Under the pieces are notes generated by a model. That model searched no databases, was not told the DNA's origin, and saw nothing but the letters and a program-made list of their open reading frames with translations. Source: Dyella sp. OK004 (GTDB lineage Bacteria > Pseudomonadota > Gammaproteobacteria > Xanthomonadales > Rhodanobacteraceae). Taken from it: DNA of 64,000 nt. The position numbers and the translations under genes were made by a program. The first letter of the stretch is position 1, and each line of letters begins with the position of its first letter. This document shows positions 55,365 through 64,000 of the stretch, piece after piece. The stretch is taken from positions 310,001 through 374,000 of the forward strand of contig NZ_FOZI01000002.1 of NCBI RefSeq assembly GCF_900114495.1, given 5' to 3'.

Positions 55365-56375
55365 CTAACGCCTGGACCAGCGCGTCATCACTTCGGGATT
55401 CAGGGGTGTCGCCGGCCGGCCGGCATGCGGCCCGTAACCCAGCGCAGCCAGCACATTATCAGCTGCGAGGCTGGCCATGGCGCGGCGCGTATCTTCGCTG
55501 GCGCTGGCGATGTGTGGACTGAGCAAGGCGTTGTCGAGCGCCAGCAAGTCCGGATGCACCGCCGGCTCGCCCTCGAACACGTCCAGCCCCGCCGCCGCCA
55601 GTCGCCCTTCGCGCAAGGCCGCGGCCAACGCCACGTCATCCACGATGCCGCCGCGAGCCACGTTCACCAGCACCGCCGTGCGCTTCATCAAAGCCAGCTC
55701 GGGCGCGCCGATCGCATGGTGACTGGCCTTGCTATAGGGCAGTACCAGGATCAAGTGATCGGCTTGCTTCAGCAGCTCGTCCTTGCCCACCAGGGTGGCG
55801 CGGCACTCGCGCTCGATCGGCTCCGGCAGGCGCGAGCGGTTGTGATAAAGCACCCGCATATCGAAGCCGGCGGCGCGACGCGCAATAGCCTGGCCGATGC
55901 GCCCCATGCCCAGAATGCCCAGGGTCTTGCCGTGCACATCCACGCCGAGCCAGTCGTCAAAGCGCTGCTGACTGCCCCACTGCCCCGCGCGCAACCAGCG
56001 TTCGGCGGCACCGATGCGGCGGGAGGCGGCAAGCATCAGTGCCCAGGCGTAATCAGCCACGGTTTCGTTGAGCACATCGGGCGTATTACACGCGAGTATG
56101 CCGGCGCGGGTTATCGCCGGCAGGTCGAAGTTGTTGTAGCCCACGGCCAGGTTGGCGATCACACGCAGGCGCTCGTTGCCCTCCAGCACGGCGGCATCCA
56201 CCCGGTCACTGAGACCGACCAGGGCACCATCCACCTGACGCAAGCGCTCGCGCAGCTGTTCCGAAGTGTGCTTGCGCTCGATCGCCTCGGCCTGCACGTC
56301 AAAGTGTTCGGACAGTTTCGCCAGCACTTCGGGGAACAGCGGACGCGAAACCCAGACTTTCTGTTTGGCAGTCAT
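55365..56375 (-). CDS. D-2-hydroxyacid dehydrogenase (glyoxylate/hydroxypyruvate reductase-like)
   Basis: A 336-residue NAD(P)-dependent dehydrogenase. The Rossmann motif is TLGILGMGRIGQAIARRA; catalytic Arg, Glu and His are in VNVARGGIVDD, DVFEGEPAVH and LSPHIASASEDTR. It most resembles the GhrB type, acting on glyoxylate, hydroxypyruvate or 2-keto acids. It lies between asd and aroC on the same strand, as in other Xanthomonadales. Confidence 0.88.
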   Translation of the reverse strand: MTAKQKVWVSRPLFPEVLAKLSEHFDVQAEAIERKHTSEQLRERLRQVDGALVGLSDRVDAAVLEGNERLRVIANLAVGYNNFDLPAITRAGILACNTPDVLNETVADYAWALMLAASRRIGAAERWLRAGQWGSQQRFDDWLGVDVHGKTLGILGMGRIGQAIARRAAGFDMRVLYHNRSRLPEPIERECRATLVGKDELLKQADHLILVLPYSKASHHAIGAPELALMKRTAVLVNVARGGIVDDVALAAALREGRLAAAGLDVFEGEPAVHPDLLALDNALLSPHIASASEDTRRAMASLAADNVLAALGYGPHAGRPATPLNPEVMTRWSRR

Positions 56376-56448
56376 CCCGCACTTCTCAAAGGTGCCATCA
56401 ACGCACTGCTTAGGGAACGAAGGCGCGTCGACAACCGCGCCGCCACGG

Positions 56449-57537
56449 TCAGGGCAACCGTGGTTTCACCTCGCCCACATCTCCGCACTGAGCGCGATGG
56501 CGCAGGGCATGATCTATCAGCACCAGCGCCATCATTGCCTCGGCGATGGGCGTGGCGCGGATACCCACGCAGGGATCGTGGCGACCCTTGGTCACGACCT
56601 CGACCGGCTCGCCGGCCAGGTTCACGCTGTGGCCGGGAATCAGAATGCTCGAGGTCGGCTTGAGTGCCATGGAGGCAATCACCGCCTGCCCGGTGCTGAT
56701 GCCGCCGAGAATGCCGCCCGCGTGATTGGACGCAAAGCCGTCGGCGCTCATCTCGTCGCGATGCTGGCTGCCGTGCTGGGCGACGGCGGCGAAACCATCA
56801 CCGATCTCCACACCCTTCACCGCGTTGATCGACATCAGCGCCGAAGCGAGATCGCCATCGAGCTTGCCGTAGATCGGTTCGCCCCAGCCTGGCGGTACGC
56901 CATCGGCCACCACGTTGACGCGTGCACCTACCGAGTCGCCGGATTTGCGCAGCGCGTCCATCGCCTTTTCAAGCTGCGGCACCTGCGCGGCGTGCGGCCA
57001 GAAGAACGGGTTCTGCTCCACCGCTTCCCAATCGAAACCTTCCGGCGCTATCTCGCCAAGCTGCGCGAGATAGCCGCGCACACGCACGCCGTAGCGTTCG
57101 GCCAGCCACTTCTTGGCGATCACCGCCGCCGCCACGCGCATAGTGGTCTCACGTGCGGACGAACGACCGCCGCCACGCGGATCGCGGATGCCGTACTTCT
57201 GCCAATAGGTGTAATCGGCATGACCGGGACGGAAGGTGCTGGCGATGTCGCCGTAGTCCTTGCTGCGCTGATCGGTATTGCGGATCAGCAGCGCGATCGG
57301 CGTACCGGTGGTCTTGCCTTCGTACACACCGGAGAGAATCTCGACGTCATCGGCTTCGCGACGCTGCGAGGTATGCCGGCTCTTGCCGGTGGCGCGGCGG
57401 TCGAGATCAGTACGGAATTCGCTTTCGTCGATCGCCAGCCCCGGCGGGCAGCCATCGATCACGCAGCCGATGGCGGGACCATGGCTTTCGCCGAACGTCG
57501 TGACAGTGAAGAGCTTGCCGAAGGAATTGCTGGACAC
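56449..57537 (-). CDS. aroC: Chorismate synthase
   Basis: Last step of the shikimate pathway, converting EPSP to chorismate with reduced FMN; 362 residues. Motifs: [34 protein letters not shown] and [18 protein letters not shown] start. It feeds the trp genes of this window. Downstream of prmB and the acetyltransferase gene. Confidence 0.97.
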   Translation of the reverse strand: MSSNSFGKLFTVTTFGESHGPAIGCVIDGCPPGLAIDESEFRTDLDRRATGKSRHTSQRREADDVEILSGVYEGKTTGTPIALLIRNTDQRSKDYGDIASTFRPGHADYTYWQKYGIRDPRGGGRSSARETTMRVAAAVIAKKWLAERYGVRVRGYLAQLGEIAPEGFDWEAVEQNPFFWPHAAQVPQLEKAMDALRKSGDSVGARVNVVADGVPPGWGEPIYGKLDGDLASALMSINAVKGVEIGDGFAAVAQHGSQHRDEMSADGFASNHAGGILGGISTGQAVIASMALKPTSSILIPGHSVNLAGEPVEVVTKGRHDPCVGIRATPIAEAMMALVLIDHALRHRAQCGDVGEVKPRLP

Positions 57538-57600
57538 GGGGAATGGACGTCCGGATGAGAACTTCCACAGCTTAGCGCGTGAATACCCCGGGGTCTCGCT

Positions 57601-58137
57601 TCAAGGCGCAGCGGATGGCCATTCCGTGGCCAGCAGGGCAAACACCACGTCGTCCACCCATTCACCGCGCACCTGCAGGCTTTGCCGGAAATGCGCCTCC
57701 TGGCGCAGCCCCAGCGAGCGCAGCAAGGCCATGCTCGCCTGGTTGCGCGGATCGACCGAAGCGCACACGCGGCGCTGCTTCATCTCGCTGAAAAGCCAGC
57801 CCAGCAGGGCTCGTACGGCTTCACGGGCATAGCCCCACCCTTGATGGAGCGGCGCGATGCTGATGCCGAATTCGGCAGCCTCGTCGGCCACAGGCAGGCG
57901 CACGCCCATATCGCCGATCAGCCGATCATCACCCGCCAGGCGAATGGCGCGCTGGTACCAGTGCCCTGGCGCTGGCATGGTCGCCTGGCCACCGATCCAT
58001 TCCTCCGTCTCCGCCAACGACGCCGGCCACCATCCCTGATAGCGGGCCACCACGGGATCGCCGCGATAAGCGAACAGCGCCGCGGCATCCTTGTCACGCA
58101 AGGCACCGATGTGCAGCCGTTGCGTGTCGAGGTGCAT
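57601..58137 (-). CDS. GNAT acetyltransferase (RimJ/RimL-like)
   Basis: A 178-residue N-acetyltransferase. The acetyl-CoA loop is APLHQGWGYAREAVRALL; the N-terminal MHLDTQRLHIGALRDKDAAAL and the ASMALLRSLGLRQEAHF ending are typical of RimJ/RimL-type enzymes that acetylate ribosomal proteins or small amines. It starts 3 bp after the prmB stop, so it is co-transcribed with it; with prmB (which modifies ribosomal protein L3) this invites a ribosome-modification reading, unproven. Confidence 0.88.
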   Translation of the reverse strand: MHLDTQRLHIGALRDKDAAALFAYRGDPVVARYQGWWPASLAETEEWIGGQATMPAPGHWYQRAIRLAGDDRLIGDMGVRLPVADEAAEFGISIAPLHQGWGYAREAVRALLGWLFSEMKQRRVCASVDPRNQASMALLRSLGLRQEAHFRQSLQVRGEWVDDVVFALLATEWPSAAP

Positions 58138-58140
58138 GCC

Positions 58141-59064
58141 TTACGGCCGGCGCGCTTTCGCCGCAGCGCGAATCGTGCCGGCGTGTTCGATCAGATCGCG
58201 GCGCTCCAGCGCGAACACACCCATTGCGCCCACCTTGAACTCGATCCACACGAACGGGACTTCCGGCAGCAGCTCGGCCAATGCGTGCTCGCTCTCGCCC
58301 ACTTCGACGATCAGCAAGCCGTCATCGGCGAGGTAGTCGGCCGCTTCGTCGAGCATGCGCACGCAGATGTCGAGGCCGTCTTCGCCCGAGGTCAGGCCCA
58401 GCTTCGGCTCGTGACTGTATTCACCCGGCAGTGCGGCGTACTCGTCTTCGGTGACGTACGGCGGGTTGGACACGATCAGGTCGTAGCGACGGCCTTTCAA
58501 GCCGCTGAACAAATCGGATTTGATCGCCTCGACGCGGCCCTCGACGTGCTGGAACACGATGTTCTCGCGCGCCAGCGACAACGCCTCGTCGCTGATGTCG
58601 ACGATGTCCACCTGCCAGGAAGGGTGGTACTCGGCCATGGCGATGCCGATGCAGCCGGAGCCGGTGCACAGATCCAGCGCGCGCTCCACATGGCGGTGAT
58701 CCAGCCACGGCGTGAAGCCGGATTCGATCAGCTCGGCGATCGGCGAGCGCGGCACCAGCGCGCGGTGATCGCTCTTGAACTTGAGGCCGGCGAACCAGGT
58801 TTCGCCCACCAGGTAAGCCACCGGTAGGCGCTCGCTGACGCGACGCTCGATCAGCGCCAGCACGCGCTCGCGCTCTTCGCGGGTGAGCTTGCCGGCGCCA
58901 TAAGCCGGCGGGATATCCGGCGGCAGGTGCAGGCTGGCCAGCACCAGATGCGTGGCCTCGTCGATCGGATTGTCGTGGCTATGGCCGAAGGTCAGCCCGG
59001 CGGCCGAGAAGCGGCTGGCGCCATAGCGGATGAAGTCGATGATGGAGGCGAGTTCAGCAGTCAC
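58141..59064 (-). CDS. prmB: 50S ribosomal protein L3 N5-glutamine methyltransferase
   Basis: SAM-dependent methyltransferase for the Gln side chain of L3; 307 residues. SAM site ALDLCTGSGCIGIAMA, catalytic motif NPPY in LIVSNPPYVTEDEYAALPGEY. GTG start. Neighbouring aroC and the N-terminal length favour PrmB over PrmC. Confidence 0.93.
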   Translation of the reverse strand: MTAELASIIDFIRYGASRFSAAGLTFGHSHDNPIDEATHLVLASLHLPPDIPPAYGAGKLTREERERVLALIERRVSERLPVAYLVGETWFAGLKFKSDHRALVPRSPIAELIESGFTPWLDHRHVERALDLCTGSGCIGIAMAEYHPSWQVDIVDISDEALSLARENIVFQHVEGRVEAIKSDLFSGLKGRRYDLIVSNPPYVTEDEYAALPGEYSHEPKLGLTSGEDGLDICVRMLDEAADYLADDGLLIVEVGESEHALAELLPEVPFVWIEFKVGAMGVFALERRDLIEHAGTIRAAAKARRP

Positions 59065-59109
59065 GGCGGCCAGGGATCGTAAAGAGGGTTGCGAAGTATA
59101 CCCGGTGGG

Positions 59110-59436
59110 TCAGCCGGCCTCCCCGCCGTCCGGGCCGTAGAAGAACACCCAGGTGCAGAAGTCCTCGCTGAAATCCTCAAAGCGGTGCTCCGCGCCTGCC
59201 GGCACGAACAGCACCTCACCCGGCTCGAAGGGGCGGCGCTCGCCGCCGCAGAAGAATTGCCCGCGGCCCGCGACCACCGCATACAGCTCATCGCGACGAT
59301 GCGGTGTCTGCCGGTCCACACCTATTGGCCGGTAGATCTCCACTTCCAGCGAACCGTGCTGGAATACCTTGACGAACGGGGTATCCACTTTCTCGAGCGC
59401 GGCCAATGCGGCGGCCGGGGTCAGCCTGTCGTGCAT
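59110..59436 (-). CDS. Cupin-domain protein
   Basis: A 108-residue single cupin. Motif 1 is RRDELYAVVAGRG with a partial metal triad; motif 2 is PGEVLFVPAGAEHRFE. The start at 59436 (GGAG 7 bp upstream) is preferred to a longer frame. Function unknown. Divergent from psd, 53 bp apart. Confidence 0.8.
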   Translation of the reverse strand: MHDRLTPAAALAALEKVDTPFVKVFQHGSLEVEIYRPIGVDRQTPHRRDELYAVVAGRGQFFCGGERRPFEPGEVLFVPAGAEHRFEDFSEDFCTWVFFYGPDGGEAG

Positions 59437-59477
59437 GGAACACTCCTTCGCAGGAACGGAAAGCGCAACCTCCACCG

Positions 59478-59483
59478 TATACT
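59478..59483 (+). promoter_or_regulatory. -10 element TATACT, possible leaderless psd promoter
   Basis: TATACT lies 6 bp before the psd ATG, so transcription would begin at or next to the A of the ATG. No ribosome site precedes the ATG, and no clear -35 is seen. Confidence 0.45.
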
Positions 59484-59489
59484 GGCTGG

Positions 59490-60335
59490 ATGACCTTCAA
59501 CGTACTCCTGCAATACATCCTGCCCCACCGCGCCCTGTCGCGGGTGGTCTATTGGGCCACGCGCTGGACGTTTGCGCCCTGGAAAAATTTCCTGATCAGC
59601 CAGATCGTGCAGCGCTATCAGGTGAACATGGCCGAGGCGGCACAGCCAGACGCTCTGGCGTACCAGCACTTCAATGCCTTCTTCACCCGCAAGCTGCGCC
59701 CGGATGCGCGCCGCGCGGATGGCGACCCGACTGCGTTGATCAGCCCGGCCGACGGCAAGATCAGCCAGTCCGGCCCGATCGTGGATGGGCGCATCTTCCA
59801 GGCCAAGGGCCAGGAGTACACCGCCGCCGAGCTGCTGGGCGACGAGGCTGCCGCCGCGCCCTACCGCAACGGCCGCTTCGTCACCGTCTATCTGTCGCCG
59901 CGCGACTATCACCGCGTGCATATGCCGCTGGCCGGCACGCTGAAGGAAACCGTGCACGTGCCGGGACGCATCTTCAGCGTGGCCCCGTTCGCGGTGGAAG
60001 CGATTCCGCGCCTGTTCGCGCGTAACGAACGCCTGGTCTGCCACTTCGAGGGCGAGCACGGTCCGTTCGTGGTGGTGATGGTCGGCGCGATCCTGGTTTC
60101 GTCGGTCGCCACGGTATGGGATGGCCTGGTGATCCCGCCTTACGCCTCGTCGATCCGCCGCAAGTCCTTCGCCGGCCAGAACATTACGCTGGAGCGCTTT
60201 GCCGAAATGGCGCGCTTCAATATGGGCTCGACAGTGATCCTGCTGTTGCCCGAGGGCATGACCGAACTGGATGCACTTCAGCCACAGCAGGCCGTGAAGG
60301 TGGGCCAGCGACTGGGACTGCAAACGAGGCGCTGA
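59490..60335 (+). CDS. psd: Phosphatidylserine decarboxylase proenzyme
   Basis: Makes phosphatidylethanolamine from phosphatidylserine in the inner membrane; 281 residues. Self-cleaves at the Ser of the GST motif in RFNMGSTVILLLP to give the pyruvoyl group (here MGST, not LGST). FNAFFTRKLRPDAR, PADGKI and YLSPRDYHRVHMP are family signatures. The start at 59490 gives the usual N-terminus. Confidence 0.96.
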   Translation: MTFNVLLQYILPHRALSRVVYWATRWTFAPWKNFLISQIVQRYQVNMAEAAQPDALAYQHFNAFFTRKLRPDARRADGDPTALISPADGKISQSGPIVDGRIFQAKGQEYTAAELLGDEAAAAPYRNGRFVTVYLSPRDYHRVHMPLAGTLKETVHVPGRIFSVAPFAVEAIPRLFARNERLVCHFEGEHGPFVVVMVGAILVSSVATVWDGLVIPPYASSIRRKSFAGQNITLERFAEMARFNMGSTVILLLPEGMTELDALQPQQAVKVGQRLGLQTRR

Positions 60336-60348
60336 GTACCTTCCCGCC

Positions 60349-60894
60349 ATGAATACGCACTCGCCCGCAGCACCCGTCATCGTTATCGATCTTCAGATAG
60401 GCATGTTTGATGGCGTGCTGGAACCGCCGATCCATGACGCCGGCACGCTGGTCGAGCGCGCGCGGGCGGTGCTGGCCTGGGCAAGACGTTCCGGGCGCCA
60501 TATCGCCTTCATCCGTCACGACGGACCGGCAGGCGACCCACTGACGCCGGGCGCTCCCGGCTGGCCGGTGTGGCCTGCGCTGGGCCAGGCCAACGACGAA
60601 CCGACCTTCGCCAAGAACGTCGGCAATGCCTTCAGCAACCCCGCACTCGCGGCATGGGTCACAGACCAGGGCGCCGATGAGGTGATCCTGCTCGGCGCCC
60701 AGACCGAGTGTTGCGTCGCGGCCACGGTGCAAGGCGCCATCGACACCGGCTTCAAAGTGACGGTGGTGTCCGATGCTCATGGCACCTGGGACAGCGGCAA
60801 CGAGAGCGCCGACGAGATCATCGCCCGGCACAACAGCGCCTTCGCCGCCGCCGGCGCAAAGCTGGTGACAGCACAGTCGTTGGCGAATATTTGA
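60349..60894 (+). CDS. Isochorismatase-family cysteine hydrolase
   Basis: A 181-residue hydrolase with the Asp-Lys-Cys triad: VIVIDLQIGMFDG, FAKNVGNAF and LLGAQTECCVAAT. Such enzymes hydrolyse amides (nicotinamide-like) or isochorismate; the substrate here is not known. It starts 13 bp after psd and is probably co-transcribed. Confidence 0.9.
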   Translation: MNTHSPAAPVIVIDLQIGMFDGVLEPPIHDAGTLVERARAVLAWARRSGRHIAFIRHDGPAGDPLTPGAPGWPVWPALGQANDEPTFAKNVGNAFSNPALAAWVTDQGADEVILLGAQTECCVAATVQGAIDTGFKVTVVSDAHGTWDSGNESADEIIARHNSAFAAAGAKLVTAQSLANI

Positions 60895-61041
60895 CCAGAA
60901 CCTCGCGCGCCTCACGCCACAAGCTGACGCCCGTTGTCGTTTTGTGACCTTTTTGGCGCAAGACGACCACGCACATGACTATGCTTCCCGGAATTCATGG
61001 TGCGTCTTCGCACCGCCCCTTTGTGTTCCGAGGAGACCGCC

Positions 61042-61488
61042 ATGCGCATCGTCAGCCAGATCATCGCGATCAGCCGGGCCCGTCAGTTGAGCCGGCAGTT
61101 CCGCGAGGTCGAGCGCCATATCCAGAACCTGCCCCGCCGCGGCCGCGCCCAGCTGGGCATGCTGACCTTGCGTGAGATCGGCCAGGCATCGCGCAGCGAG
61201 TTTCCGCACCTGTATGGCACCTCGCCCGAACAGCGCTACCTGCCTTGGGGCGAAGGTACCGATATCGGTTACTCGCGGGCGCGCTCGGATAATCCGGAGA
61301 TCTCGATGCGCGGCATAGCACTGTGGCTCGCTGTCGCCTATCACGAGACCAAGGATTCGCCGCATCTGAAACTGCAGCTTCAGCATCGCCACTTGATGCG
61401 CGTGCTGCGCGAGCTAAAGGAAGTTCACCGCAGCGCGGAGCAGCCCCGCCCCGGCAACAGCCTGATGGGAACCGCCGCCGCCGCATGA
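61042..61488 (+). CDS. Conserved-looking hypothetical protein (148 aa)
   Basis: A 148-residue protein I do not recognise. It has no signal peptide or membrane helix; the first half is basic and helical (SRARQLSRQFREVERHIQNL, LPRRGR), then FPHLYGTSPEQRYLPWGEG and a helix WLAVAYHETKDSPHLKLQLQ. The ATG at 61042 follows GAGGAG 8 bp upstream, so the longer frame from 60997 is not used. It stands alone between psd-hydrolase and the transglycosylase gene, with a GGGGCGT / ACGCCCC hairpin at about 61494-61511 after it. Confidence 0.7.
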   Translation: MRIVSQIIAISRARQLSRQFREVERHIQNLPRRGRAQLGMLTLREIGQASRSEFPHLYGTSPEQRYLPWGEGTDIGYSRARSDNPEISMRGIALWLAVAYHETKDSPHLKLQLQHRHLMRVLRELKEVHRSAEQPRPGNSLMGTAAAA

Positions 61489-61527
61489 CCTCAGGGGCGT
61501 AACAACGCCCCCACTCGATCTTTTGCC

Positions 61528-63021
61528 TCAGCGGCAAGCGGGCAGCTTGATCGTCTGCCCCGGGCGAATGTGTTCGTGCTTGATGCCGTTCAACTGCGCC
61601 ACTTCCTGCACATCCGTGCAGCCCACCTTGCGCACGATGCCAACCAGCGTATCGCCCCGCTTCACCACATAGCTGCGCGCCTTCGCCGGCGCTGATGGAC
61701 GCGGCGCGGGCGCGGCCGGCGACGGAGATGGAGCCACGGGCACCACGGCCGTATGCAGGTCAGTGGCGAGAATCGGCCACGGGCCATCAGTACAGCGCGC
61801 GGTGTAGGGCTTCTCGAGCAGCTTGGGCACATTCAGACGCGTGCCGCTGGGCAGCGTCACCTGCGGGTCGAGTCGCGGATTGAGATTGCGCAGCGTACGG
61901 AACCAGCCGTCGCTCATGCCACCGGCGGAGCCGAGGCACACCGTCAGTTCGGTCAGCGAGGCACCGCGTGTCAGCGTAATGTTGCCGGGCGCACCATCCA
62001 CTTTTGGGAAGCGCAGGTTGTAGCTGTCGGGATGCAGGAACAGCCACGCCGCCGCCAGCACCGCCGGCACGTAATCGCGGGTTTCCTGTGAAAGCTGGTT
62101 GTAGATGCGCGGGTCGTAGAAGCTGGTGGAGGTCTCATCGCCGACCAGGCGGCGCATGCGGCCTTCGCCGCCGTTGTACGCAGCCAGCGTCAGTTCGAGA
62201 TTGTTGTTGAAGATCTTCAACTGTTCGTCGAGGTACTCGGCATTCGCGCGGGCGGACTGCGCGGGATCGAAGCGCTCATCGAAGCCGCCGTCGCTACTCA
62301 AGCCGAAGCGCAAGCCAGTGGCATACATAAACTGCAACGGGCCTGACGCACCCGAACGCGACACCGCATGCACCTTGCCACCCGACTCCTTGGCCAGGAT
62401 GCCGAACAGCACCGCCTCCGGCAGATCGCGGTTCTGGTATTGCGGCCACATCTGGAAACGCAGGTACTGATAGTTGATGTAGGCATCCATCAGGTTCGGA
62501 CGCCACTGCGTCAGCCACATCTCCAGCGCGGCCTTCACCGGGCCGTTCATCGCGATCAACTCGGACAGCTGCTGGCCGTGCAGCAAGGTCACGCTGCGCT
62601 GCGCCTGCGGCAGGCTGGCCGCACCGGTCCTGCCGGCGTTGCCGCCCTCCGGCACCTGCTCACCGCTCACTTCCACATCGTCGCCGAGCGAGAAACTGCC
62701 ATCCTTCAGACGCAGCAGGCGGTCATACACCGAGAAGAACCGCTGCGGATCGCAGCCCGGGCTGTTGCCACATTGCGCGGAAGCGCGCTTCAACTGCTCC
62801 AGCGCTGACGACAGCGTTTGCTGCGAACCCTGGCTGTCGCCCTCGCGCGCCTGCTGCAAGGCCTTTTCATAACTCTTGCTGGCCTGATCGAGCTGGCCGT
62901 AGAGCGCATTCACCTGCGGCGTGGGCGCTGCGCCGCCGGTGCTGGCACAGGCACCAAGCGCCGCCAGCGCCGTATACAAAGGAACCAGGCGCAGGGAGCG
63001 GGCGGAGAGAGATACCGACAT
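61528..63021 (-). CDS. MltD-like membrane-bound lytic murein transglycosylase with LysM
   Basis: A 497-residue lipoprotein (AALGACAST signal) that cleaves peptidoglycan to 1,6-anhydro ends. The SLT domain lies at about 200-330 with catalytic Glu in ILAKESGGKVHAVSRSGASGPLQFMYATG and AYNGGEGRMRRLVGD. A middle region with VPKLLEKPY follows, and a C-terminal LysM repeat (RSYVVKRGDTLVGIVRK ... IRPGQTIKLPACR) that binds peptidoglycan. N-terminal 100 residues are a family-unlike helical extension. The frame is open upstream to 63486 but the lipoprotein signal at 63021 fixes the start. A hairpin lies just past the stop. Confidence 0.88.
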   Translation of the reverse strand: MSVSLSARSLRLVPLYTALAALGACASTGGAAPTPQVNALYGQLDQASKSYEKALQQAREGDSQGSQQTLSSALEQLKRASAQCGNSPGCDPQRFFSVYDRLLRLKDGSFSLGDDVEVSGEQVPEGGNAGRTGAASLPQAQRSVTLLHGQQLSELIAMNGPVKAALEMWLTQWRPNLMDAYINYQYLRFQMWPQYQNRDLPEAVLFGILAKESGGKVHAVSRSGASGPLQFMYATGLRFGLSSDGGFDERFDPAQSARANAEYLDEQLKIFNNNLELTLAAYNGGEGRMRRLVGDETSTSFYDPRIYNQLSQETRDYVPAVLAAAWLFLHPDSYNLRFPKVDGAPGNITLTRGASLTELTVCLGSAGGMSDGWFRTLRNLNPRLDPQVTLPSGTRLNVPKLLEKPYTARCTDGPWPILATDLHTAVVPVAPSPSPAAPAPRPSAPAKARSYVVKRGDTLVGIVRKVGCTDVQEVAQLNGIKHEHIRPGQTIKLPACR

Positions 63022-63168
63022 GACAGGCTTCACAATTCGAAAGCACGGACAATAGCCTCCGCAAGGCCCTGACTCAACAGGAAACTGCCTAAGTGCCATG
63101 CCGCGATAAGGCCGCGATGACGCAGGCGTCTTGGCTACAATCGCTGAGCCACTCTCGGACGGAACCTC

Positions 63169-64000
63169 ATGACTGACATTCTGATCGGCCGCAACGACAG
63201 CGCCAGCGTCAACCTGGACCCGCACTACGGCAATCGCCACGGCATGATCGCCGGCGCCACCGGCACCGGTAAATCGGTGTCGCTGATGGTGCTGGCCGAA
63301 GGGTTCTCCAAACTCGGCGTGCCGTGCTTCCTGGCCGACGCCAAAGGCGATCTTGCCGGCCTCTCGATGGCCGCCAGCGAACCGGGCGACAAGCTGAAAG
63401 CGCGCCTGGCCAAGCTCGGCCTCAACGACTGGAAGCCGCAGGCTAATCCGGTGATCTTCTGGGACATCTACGGCAAGCTCGGCCACCCCGTGCGCGCCAC
63501 CATCAGCGAGATGGGTCCCACCCTGCTCGGCCGCATCCTGGAATTGAATGACACCCAGGAAGGCGTGCTCGAAGTAATCTTCAAAGTCGCCGACGACAAC
63601 GGCTGGCTGCTGCTCGATCTGCCCGATCTGCGCGCCATGCTCACGTTTGCGTCTGAGAACGCCAAGGACATCTCCAGCAAGTACGGCCTGATCAGCACGC
63701 AGAGCGTCGCGGCGATCCAGCGCTCGGTGCTGAAGCTGGAACAGGATGGCGCCGATCAGTTCTTCGGCGAGCCGGCGCTGGAACTCGCCGACCTGATGCG
63801 CCAGGACATGAGCGGCCGTGGCGTGATCAACATCCTCGCCGCCGACCAGCTGATCCTGAAGCCGCGTCTGTATTCGACCTTCCTACTGTGGCTGCTGTCC
63901 GAATTGTTCGAGCAGTTACCGGAAGTGGGCGATCTGGACCAGCCGAAGATGGTGTTCTTCTTCGACGAAGCCCATCTGCTGTTCGACGATGCGCCGTCTG
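63169..64000 (+). CDS. HerA-like/DUF853 ATPase (3' partial)
   Basis: Start of a P-loop ATPase cut by the right edge; at least 277 residues visible. The Walker A motif is GATGTGKSVSLM (about 29-40) and the Walker B motif MVFFFDEAHLLF (about 264-275). ADAKGDLAGLSMAA and TQSVAAIQRSVLKLEQDGA match the DUF853/YjgR group of HerA-like helicase-fold proteins, usually about 500 residues. Role unknown. A TACAAT -10 sequence lies about 30 bp upstream. Confidence 0.88.
   Translation, partial: MTDILIGRNDSASVNLDPHYGNRHGMIAGATGTGKSVSLMVLAEGFSKLGVPCFLADAKGDLAGLSMAASEPGDKLKARLAKLGLNDWKPQANPVIFWDIYGKLGHPVRATISEMGPTLLGRILELNDTQEGVLEVIFKVADDNGWLLLDLPDLRAMLTFASENAKDISSKYGLISTQSVAAIQRSVLKLEQDGADQFFGEPALELADLMRQDMSGRGVINILAADQLILKPRLYSTFLLWLLSELFEQLPEVGDLDQPKMVFFFDEAHLLFDDAPS

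Overview
The window is GC-rich, densely coded DNA of a gammaproteobacterium. The best guess is family Rhodanobacteraceae or Xanthomonadaceae (Dyella, Rhodanobacter, Luteibacter or a relative). The evidence is the gene order aroC - hydroxyacid dehydrogenase - asd - fimV - truA - trpF - trpB - trpA - accD, a trpI-type LysR gene divergent from trpBA, and intergenic hairpin repeats of the kind I associate with Xanthomonadales. It looks like ordinary chromosome. I found no transposase, integrase, phage gene, CRISPR array, rRNA or tRNA.

Layout. 0-2 kb: alkylation repair (Ada-AlkA fusion, cut by the left edge, overlapping ogt). 2-10 kb: a Gln-rich secreted protein, a lipoprotein phosphodiesterase, an MFS/VOC pair, a 998-residue secreted glycoside-hydrolase-like protein and a DMT transporter. 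10-12.8 kb: the Cpx envelope-stress locus (cpxRA divergent from a cpxP/spy gene) with an exact CpxR box. 13.1-16.6 kb: an operon of aldo/keto reductase, alpha/beta hydrolase and GlcG/HbpS protein, divergent from its LysR regulator. 16.6-17.6 kb: a repeat-rich gap with a 54-residue lipoprotein. 17.7-23.4 kb: hutF divergent from a coupled operon of GNAT-nitrilase fusion, CLC antiporter and hutI. 23.6-26.7 kb: an unrecognised 765-residue membrane/helical-repeat protein followed by an FkbM methyltransferase, then a small bTHX ribosomal protein gene. 27-31.5 kb: zinc homeostasis (CDF exporter, MerC protein, ZnuD receptor, Zur) with a near-perfect Zur box. 31.6-39.7 kb: a two-component system followed by a complete heavy-metal-type RND efflux pump. 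39.7-44.3 kb: gltX, two envelope proteins, and a glycosyltransferase/PAP2 pair. 44.4-44.8 kb: a noncoding array of about four 120-bp repeats rich in DnaA-box-like nonamers. 44.9-59.1 kb: accD, trpAB/trpI, a JmjC/cupin gene, trpF, truA, fimV, asd, a hydroxyacid dehydrogenase, aroC, an acetyltransferase and prmB. 59.1-64 kb: a cupin protein, psd, an isochorismatase-fold hydrolase, an unknown protein, an MltD-like lytic transglycosylase, and a HerA-like ATPase cut by the right edge.

The observations I rate highest are the DnaA-box array (possibly datA- or DARS-like), the uncharacterised 765-residue protein with its methyltransferase, the hut-linked nitrilase/CLC operon, the zinc locus, and two families of intergenic hairpin repeats. 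No database search or computation was run. Start codons were chosen by eye from ribosome-binding sites and family lengths.
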